Origin: Pseudohongiella nitratireducens
Lineage (GTDB): Bacteria > Pseudomonadota > Gammaproteobacteria > Pseudomonadales > Pseudohongiellaceae
Reading direction: 5' to 3'
Assembly: GCF_001642735.1 (NCBI RefSeq)
Contig: NZ_LWHM01000033.1
Coordinates: 248,001 to 312,000 of the forward strand
Length of the DNA: 64,000 nt
The position numbers and the translations under genes are program-made. A model generated the notes under the pieces. That model saw only the letters and a program-made list of their open reading frames with translations. It was not told where the DNA came from and ran no database searches. Of the stretch, positions 57,656 through 64,000 are shown one piece after another (positions within the stretch are counted from its first letter, which is position 1; every line of letters begins with the position of its first letter).

Positions 57656-59944
57656 ATGTTAAGCCGTGATCTCGAAGTCACTCTGAACGATGCTTTTGCC
57701 AGTGCACGCAGCAAGCGTCATGAATACATGACTGTCGAGCATTTATTGCTGGCCTTGCTTGATAACGAGATGGCCGCCAGTGTGCTCATTCAGTGTGGTG
57801 CAGAGCTTGATACGCTGCGCAGTGGGCTTGAGGAGTACATAGACGCCACTACGCCAGTACTGGCCGAGCAGGATGAGTCGCGTGATACCCAGCCCACGCT
57901 GGGCTTTCAACGGGTCTTGCAGCGAGCCGTTTTCCATGTGCAGTCTTCCGGTCGCCAGGAAGTCAGTGGTGCCAATGTGCTTGTCGCCATTTTCAGTGAA
58001 CAGGAAAGCCAGGCTGTCTATCTGTTGGCTCGCCAGGATATAGAAAGGCTGGATGTGGTTAACTTCATCAGCCATGGCATCAGCCCGCATGACGAGGAGG
58101 GGGGTGAAGACCCAACCGGCTCCATGGAAGATGAGGAAGGCAATGAGCCACAAAGTGCATTGTCTGCCTATGCGAGCAATCTGAATGAGAAAGCCCGGGC
58201 TGGTCGAATAGACCCTTTGATTGGTCGTGATACTGAAGTGATGCGTCTGATCCAGATCCTTTGTCGACGACGGAAAAATAACCCGCTGCTGGTTGGCGAA
58301 TCAGGTGTCGGTAAAACAGCTGTCGTGGAAGGGCTGGCCAGGCAGATCGTAGAAGATAAAGTACCCGATGTCCTTAAAGACCAGGTGATATATTCACTGG
58401 ATATGGGGGCATTGCTGGCGGGCACCAAGTACCGTGGTGATTTTGAGAAGCGTCTGAAAAAACTGCTCTCAGAGCTGTCCAGTAACCCGGATTCCATTCT
58501 GTTTATCGATGAAATCCATACCATCATTGGAGCCGGGGCGGCCTCAGGTGGCGTTATGGATGCTTCCAACCTGCTGAAACCGGCACTGGCTTCTGGTGAA
58601 CTGCGTTGTGTGGGTTCTACCACTTATCAGGAATACCGGGGGATTTTCGACAAGGATCGCGCATTGTCTCGGCGCTTCCAGAAAATTGATGTTGAAGAAC
58701 CAGATGTTGAGACGACGTACCGTATTCTGAAAGGGTTGAAGTCCCGTTTTGAAGAACACCATGAGCTCAGGTACAGCGATAACGCGTTGAAAGTGGCCTC
58801 TGAGCTGGCTGGCAAGTATATCAATGACCGGTTTATGCCTGACAAGGCAATTGATGTCATGGACGAGGCCGGCGCCTGGCAACGCCTGCAGCCGGACAGC
58901 CGGCGCAAGAAACTGATCCAGGCACCTGACATGGAGAAAGTTGTCGCATCCATTGCCCGCATTCCACCAAAACAGGTCAGCAGCTCAGATGTTGAAGCCC
59001 TGAGAAACCTGGATGCCAACCTGAAGATGGTTGTTTTTGGCCAGGATGAAGCAATTTCTTCTGTGTCCACGGCTATCAAGCTTTCCCGAGCCGGCCTGGG
59101 TGTTCCTGACAAGCCAATTGGTTCCTATCTGTTTACCGGTCCCACCGGTGTAGGTAAAACAGAGGTAAGCCGGCAACTGGCCAGAATTCTGGGTATTGAG
59201 TTGCTGCGTTTTGATATGTCTGAGTACATGGAACGCCATACGGTTTCACGTCTGATCGGTGCGCCGCCTGGCTATGTCGGTTTTGACCAGGGCGGTTTGA
59301 TGACCGAAGCGGTCACCAAGCATCCACACTGTGTGTTACTGCTCGATGAAATCGAAAAGGCGCATCCGGATGTATTCAACCTGCTGCTGCAGGTAATGGA
59401 CCACGGTACGCTGACCGATAACAACGGTCGCAAAGCCGACTTCCGCAATGTGATTCTGATCATGACCAGTAATGCCGGTGCACAGGAAATGTCCCGACGT
59501 TCCATTGGCTTCACTACCCAGGATCACAGTGCTGATGGTCTTGAGGTGATCAAGCGTAACTTCACACCGGAGTTCCGCAACCGCCTGGATGCCATTGTGC
59601 AGTTCGGTCCACTCGATGAAGAAACCATTCGCACGGTGGTTGATAAGTTCCTGGTGGAGCTGCAGGTTCAACTGGATGACAAGAAGGTAACCCTCATGGT
59701 TGATGATTCAGCCAGGGACTGGTTCGCCAAACATGGTTATGATCCGGTCATGGGCGCCAGGCCGATGGGACGTTTGATTCAGGACAAGCTCAAGAAAGCC
59801 CTGGCAGAAGAAATCCTGTTTGGCAATCTCAAAGACGGTGGTCAGGTCAGTGTCTCAATCGAGGATAATGAAGTGAAGCTGACTATTAAGGACCGGGCAG
59901 GGAAATCAGGTAAGAAGTCACAACCTTCTGCGTCAACCACCTGA
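57656..59944 (+). CDS. clpA: ClpA ATPase, subunit of ClpAP protease
   Basis: A 762-residue AAA+ unfoldase. The N-domain has two repeats (residues 1-145), which bind ClpS. Walker A of D1 is near residue 214 (GESGVGKTAVVEG) with Walker B SILFIDEIHTIIGAG. D2 Walker A is near 495 (GPTGVGKTEVSRQ) with Walker B VLLLDEIEKAHPD. No ClpB-type middle domain is present. The ClpP-binding IGL-like loop sits in D2 (IGFTTQDHS region). A Gly/Glu-rich linker at about 143-165 joins N-domain and D1. Confidence 0.97.
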   Translation: MLSRDLEVTLNDAFASARSKRHEYMTVEHLLLALLDNEMAASVLIQCGAELDTLRSGLEEYIDATTPVLAEQDESRDTQPTLGFQRVLQRAVFHVQSSGRQEVSGANVLVAIFSEQESQAVYLLARQDIERLDVVNFISHGISPHDEEGGEDPTGSMEDEEGNEPQSALSAYASNLNEKARAGRIDPLIGRDTEVMRLIQILCRRRKNNPLLVGESGVGKTAVVEGLARQIVEDKVPDVLKDQVIYSLDMGALLAGTKYRGDFEKRLKKLLSELSSNPDSILFIDEIHTIIGAGAASGGVMDASNLLKPALASGELRCVGSTTYQEYRGIFDKDRALSRRFQKIDVEEPDVETTYRILKGLKSRFEEHHELRYSDNALKVASELAGKYINDRFMPDKAIDVMDEAGAWQRLQPDSRRKKLIQAPDMEKVVASIARIPPKQVSSSDVEALRNLDANLKMVVFGQDEAISSVSTAIKLSRAGLGVPDKPIGSYLFTGPTGVGKTEVSRQLARILGIELLRFDMSEYMERHTVSRLIGAPPGYVGFDQGGLMTEAVTKHPHCVLLLDEIEKAHPDVFNLLLQVMDHGTLTDNNGRKADFRNVILIMTSNAGAQEMSRRSIGFTTQDHSADGLEVIKRNFTPEFRNRLDAIVQFGPLDEETIRTVVDKFLVELQVQLDDKKVTLMVDDSARDWFAKHGYDPVMGARPMGRLIQDKLKKALAEEILFGNLKDGGQVSVSIEDNEVKLTIKDRAGKSGKKSQPSASTT

Positions 59945-59958
59945 GCCCGAGCGTGAAA

Positions 59959-59996
59959 CAGCGCTGCTAGCCAGAGCTATAAGGCGGGCAGCGCTG
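59959..59996. terminator. Hairpin between convergent clpA and infA
   Basis: CAGCGCTGC (59959-59967) and GCAGCGCTG (59988-59996) form a 9-bp stem with a 20-base loop in the 54-base gap between the two stops. It could serve both strands. T-runs are short, so confidence is modest. Confidence 0.4.
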
Positions 59997-59998
59997 AA

Positions 59999-60217
59999 TT
60001 AACGTGCGCGATAGGTAATGCGGCCTTTGGTAAGGTCGTAGGGAGTCAGTTCGACTTTAACCATATCGCCTGTCAGGATGCGGATGTAGTTCTTGCGCAT
60101 TTTGCCTGAGATGTGAGCCGTCACAATGTGGCCATTCTCAAGTTTTACGCGGAACATAGTGTTTGGCAAAGTATCTACGACTTCACCTTCCATCTCAATT
60201 TGGTCTTCTTTCGCCAT
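59999..60217 (-). CDS. infA: Translation initiation factor IF-1
   Basis: A 72-residue OB-fold factor that binds the 30S A site. It reads [19 protein letters not shown] and ends [12 protein letters not shown], nearly identical to the common proteobacterial sequence. The frame extends 48 codons upstream, but ATG 60217 is the family start. It lies 76 bases downstream of aat. Confidence 0.97.
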   Translation of the reverse strand: MAKEDQIEMEGEVVDTLPNTMFRVKLENGHIVTAHISGKMRKNYIRILTGDMVKVELTPYDLTKGRITYRAR

Positions 60218-60293
60218 TGAATCGAAAGTCTCACTCAGTAAAAAATAAGCGCGCATTGTGCCTGATTTATGCGCAAATGGCAAAAAAATCTGT

Positions 60294-62092
<1,799 letters not shown>

Positions 62093-62153
62093 TCAGCGAG
62101 AATATCAAGGGAAGGCTTTATGCTATGCTGTCAGGGATGTGCTCCAATTGCGC

Positions 62154-62181
62154 TTTACAAGCGATGTAAAAAGCTTATGAT
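62154..62181 (+). promoter_or_regulatory. Sigma70-type promoter for ftsK
   Basis: TTTACA (62154-62159), a 16-base spacer and TATGAT (62176-62181), each matching the consensus at five of six positions, 65 bases before the ftsK ATG. Confidence 0.55.
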
Positions 62182-62245
62182 GGCACAAATACATCTTGAT
62201 ATTTGATTAAGTAATATTCGCAACATGTTGATAGTTTTATAAAAT

Positions 62246-64000
62246 ATGGCTAAGTCGAAAGCAGGTACGGAAAATAACGAGGAACGTTTGGCCAGAATTG
62301 GCCAGCGCATGGCAAGGGAAGGTGGCCTGATTGCAGCAGTACTGCTCGGAATCGTCCTGTTTCTAGCCCTACTGACGTATTCTCCCCAGGACCCCGGTTT
62401 TACTACCACAGGTTCCGGGTTACCGGTAGAGAATGCGGTCGGCAATATGGGGGCCTGGCTGGCTGACGTATTGCTGCACCTGTTCGGCTATTTTGCCTAC
62501 ATGTTTCCCTTTGCACTGGGGCTGAAGGTGTTCCGCCTGTTTCGCCGCAAGGACCCGGATCGTCCCATTTCCTGGACACTCACTACCATCAAGGTCATAG
62601 GCATTTTGCTGCTGGCAGTCGGTGCCTGTACCCTGGCGACGTTGCATTTTTCTATTCCTGACGGGGACCCCTGGCCAGCCGGTGGTTACCTGGGTAATGC
62701 CATAGCTGATGCCACCGTACCGGTCCTGGCGTTGCTGGGCAGCACACTGGTTTTCCTGGCTGTGTTCCTGTTTGGTCTGACGATCAGTTTTGAAATTTCC
62801 TGGTTGCATGTAGTTGATCGAATTGGTTATGCCACGCTTTGGCTGGGTAGTGAAATCTCATCGCGCTGGGCACAATGGCGGGAAAAGAAGCAGGAAACGG
62901 ACAAGGTCAAGCAGGCAGTTGAACGCCGCAAAAAAGCACTGGATGTCCGTATAGAAAAGGAAAAAACCCGCAAACCGCCTAAAATTGAACCGGTTATCTC
63001 CGCACCGCCGGCCCGCAGTCAGCGGGTGGAAAAGGAGCGTCAGGGGAAATTGTTCAAGCAGCCTGAGCCTGGCGAATTACCTGCCATTGGCTTGCTGGAT
63101 GAGAACAAGCAACTGGGCAAAAAAGGCTATTCCCAGGAATCGCTCGAAGCGATGTCGAAGCTGCTGGAAATCAAACTGCAGGACTTTGGTATCGAGGTGG
63201 AAGTGACTGCCGTCCATCCCGGTCCGGTCATTACCCGCTTTGAGGTACAACCCGCCCCTGGCGTCAAAGCCAGCCGCATCACCAGCCTGGGTCGCGATCT
63301 GGCTCGCTCGCTGGCGGTGGTCAGTGTCCGGGTTGTCGAGGTGATTCCCGGCAAAACGGTTATTGGTATTGAAATACCGAATGAACAGCGTGAAATGATC
63401 TTGCTGAGTCAGGTGCTGGCTTCGCCTGAGTTTGATAAGGCCGCATCTGCGCTCAGCATGGCGCTGGGGCACGATATCGTGGGGAAACCTGTGATTGTGG
63501 ATCTGGGGAAAATGCCGCATTTGCTGGTTGCCGGCACCACCGGTTCAGGTAAATCGGTAGGTATCAATGCCATGATTCTCAGCCTGCTTTACAAGTCCTC
63601 TCCCGAGCATGTCAGAGTGATCATGATAGACCCGAAGATGCTGGAGTTATCCGTTTACGACGGCATTCCGCACCTGCTGACACCGGTAGTGACCGACATG
63701 AAAGACGCGGCAAATGCCCTGCGCTGGTCGGTCGCCGAGATGGAGAGACGCTACAAGTTGATGTCAGCACTGGGTGTCAGAAACCTGGCAGGCTATAACA
63801 AGAAAGTACAGGATGCGATCAAGCAGGGTGAGCCGATTATTGATCCGATCTGGAAACCCGACCCGATGCAGCTTCAGGATGACCAGGAAGCTCCGGCGCT
63901 GGAACCGTTGCCCAATATCGTCGTGATTGTCGACGAATTGGCTGACATGATGATGGTGGTCGGCAAAAAAGTGGAAGAACTGATTGCCCGTATCGCCCAG
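62246..64000 (+). CDS. ftsK: DNA translocase FtsK (5' part, runs off the window)
   Basis: 585 codons are present without a stop, open at the window edge. The N-terminus is [19 protein letters not shown], then four membrane helices between residues about 27 and 190; the first ends in [13 protein letters not shown], a family mark. A charged linker lies at about 210-280, then the motor domain begins, with Walker A in [15 protein letters not shown] near residue 433 and Walker [14 protein letters not shown] near the end. FtsK couples chromosome dimer resolution to division at the septum. The linker is short, as in Pseudomonas-type FtsK. Confidence 0.96.
   Translation, partial: MAKSKAGTENNEERLARIGQRMAREGGLIAAVLLGIVLFLALLTYSPQDPGFTTTGSGLPVENAVGNMGAWLADVLLHLFGYFAYMFPFALGLKVFRLFRRKDPDRPISWTLTTIKVIGILLLAVGACTLATLHFSIPDGDPWPAGGYLGNAIADATVPVLALLGSTLVFLAVFLFGLTISFEISWLHVVDRIGYATLWLGSEISSRWAQWREKKQETDKVKQAVERRKKALDVRIEKEKTRKPPKIEPVISAPPARSQRVEKERQGKLFKQPEPGELPAIGLLDENKQLGKKGYSQESLEAMSKLLEIKLQDFGIEVEVTAVHPGPVITRFEVQPAPGVKASRITSLGRDLARSLAVVSVRVVEVIPGKTVIGIEIPNEQREMILLSQVLASPEFDKAASALSMALGHDIVGKPVIVDLGKMPHLLVAGTTGSGKSVGINAMILSLLYKSSPEHVRVIMIDPKMLELSVYDGIPHLLTPVVTDMKDAANALRWSVAEMERRYKLMSALGVRNLAGYNKKVQDAIKQGEPIIDPIWKPDPMQLQDDQEAPALEPLPNIVVIVDELADMMMVVGKKVEELIARIAQ

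Overview
The window is a 64 kb chromosomal segment of a gammaproteobacterium with roughly balanced base composition. It is almost entirely housekeeping genes in operons that recur across that class: nadB/rpoE/rseA/mucD, lepA-lepB-rnc-era-recO, map-glnD-dapD-dapE, nudJ-mnmA-hflD-purB and clpS-clpA/infA/aat/trxB/ftsK. The APS-reductase-type cysH, the thrH gene, the long-form dapD and the AlgP-like histone-like protein point to a Pseudomonas-like or marine lineage (Oceanospirillales/Cellvibrionales type) rather than to the enterics. I cannot name a genus. No tRNA, rRNA, CRISPR array, insertion sequence or prophage was seen.

Layout. 1-7771 (+): end of an unseen gene, a small membrane protein, a thiolase overlapping selO, and a two-gene RND efflux operon. 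7790-11074: ygfZ (-), sdhE and ygfX-like (+), nadB (-). 11211-25719 (+): envelope stress block (rpoE, rseA, mucD; no rseB), then lepA, lepB, a DUF4845 gene, rnc, era, recO, cysM, rlmD, relA, mazG and adk. 25922-28424 (+): a lysine/alanine-rich H1-like protein, tsaB, rsmJ. 28433-34558 (-): map, glnD, yffB-like, dapD, dapE. 34631-37928: a DUF533 protein (+), UDP-sugar dehydrogenase and patatin-like lipase (-). 37958-41383: cytosolic 5'-nucleotidase and cysB (+), cysH (-), thrH (+). 41416-48629 (-): nudJ, mnmA, hflD, purB, roxA, a secretin-N-like exported protein, pabB. 48797-50053 (+): moaC-moaD-moaE.

50118-56060 (+) is the least ordinary part. It encodes an exported amicyanin-like cupredoxin, a membrane sensor with degenerate GGDEF and intact EAL domains, a DUF3034 probable outer-membrane barrel, a lipoprotein truncated hemoglobin, and a second GGDEF/EAL gene broken by a one-base frameshift. 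The set looks like an envelope metal/gas-sensing c-di-GMP module of unknown function. From 56011 onward: rluE-like and a cold-shock gene (-), clpS-clpA (+), infA, aat and trxB (-), and the 5' part of ftsK (+), which runs off the window.

Themes. Protein quality control is dense: RpoE/RseA/MucD, LepB, ClpSA with the N-degron transferase Aat, and Map. Sulfur assimilation is grouped (cysM; cysB/cysH). The gene arrangement is very compact: many ATGA or TAATG overlaps, and convergent genes overlapping by 50-82 bases. Only one stretch above 300 bases lacks a gene (56969-57280).
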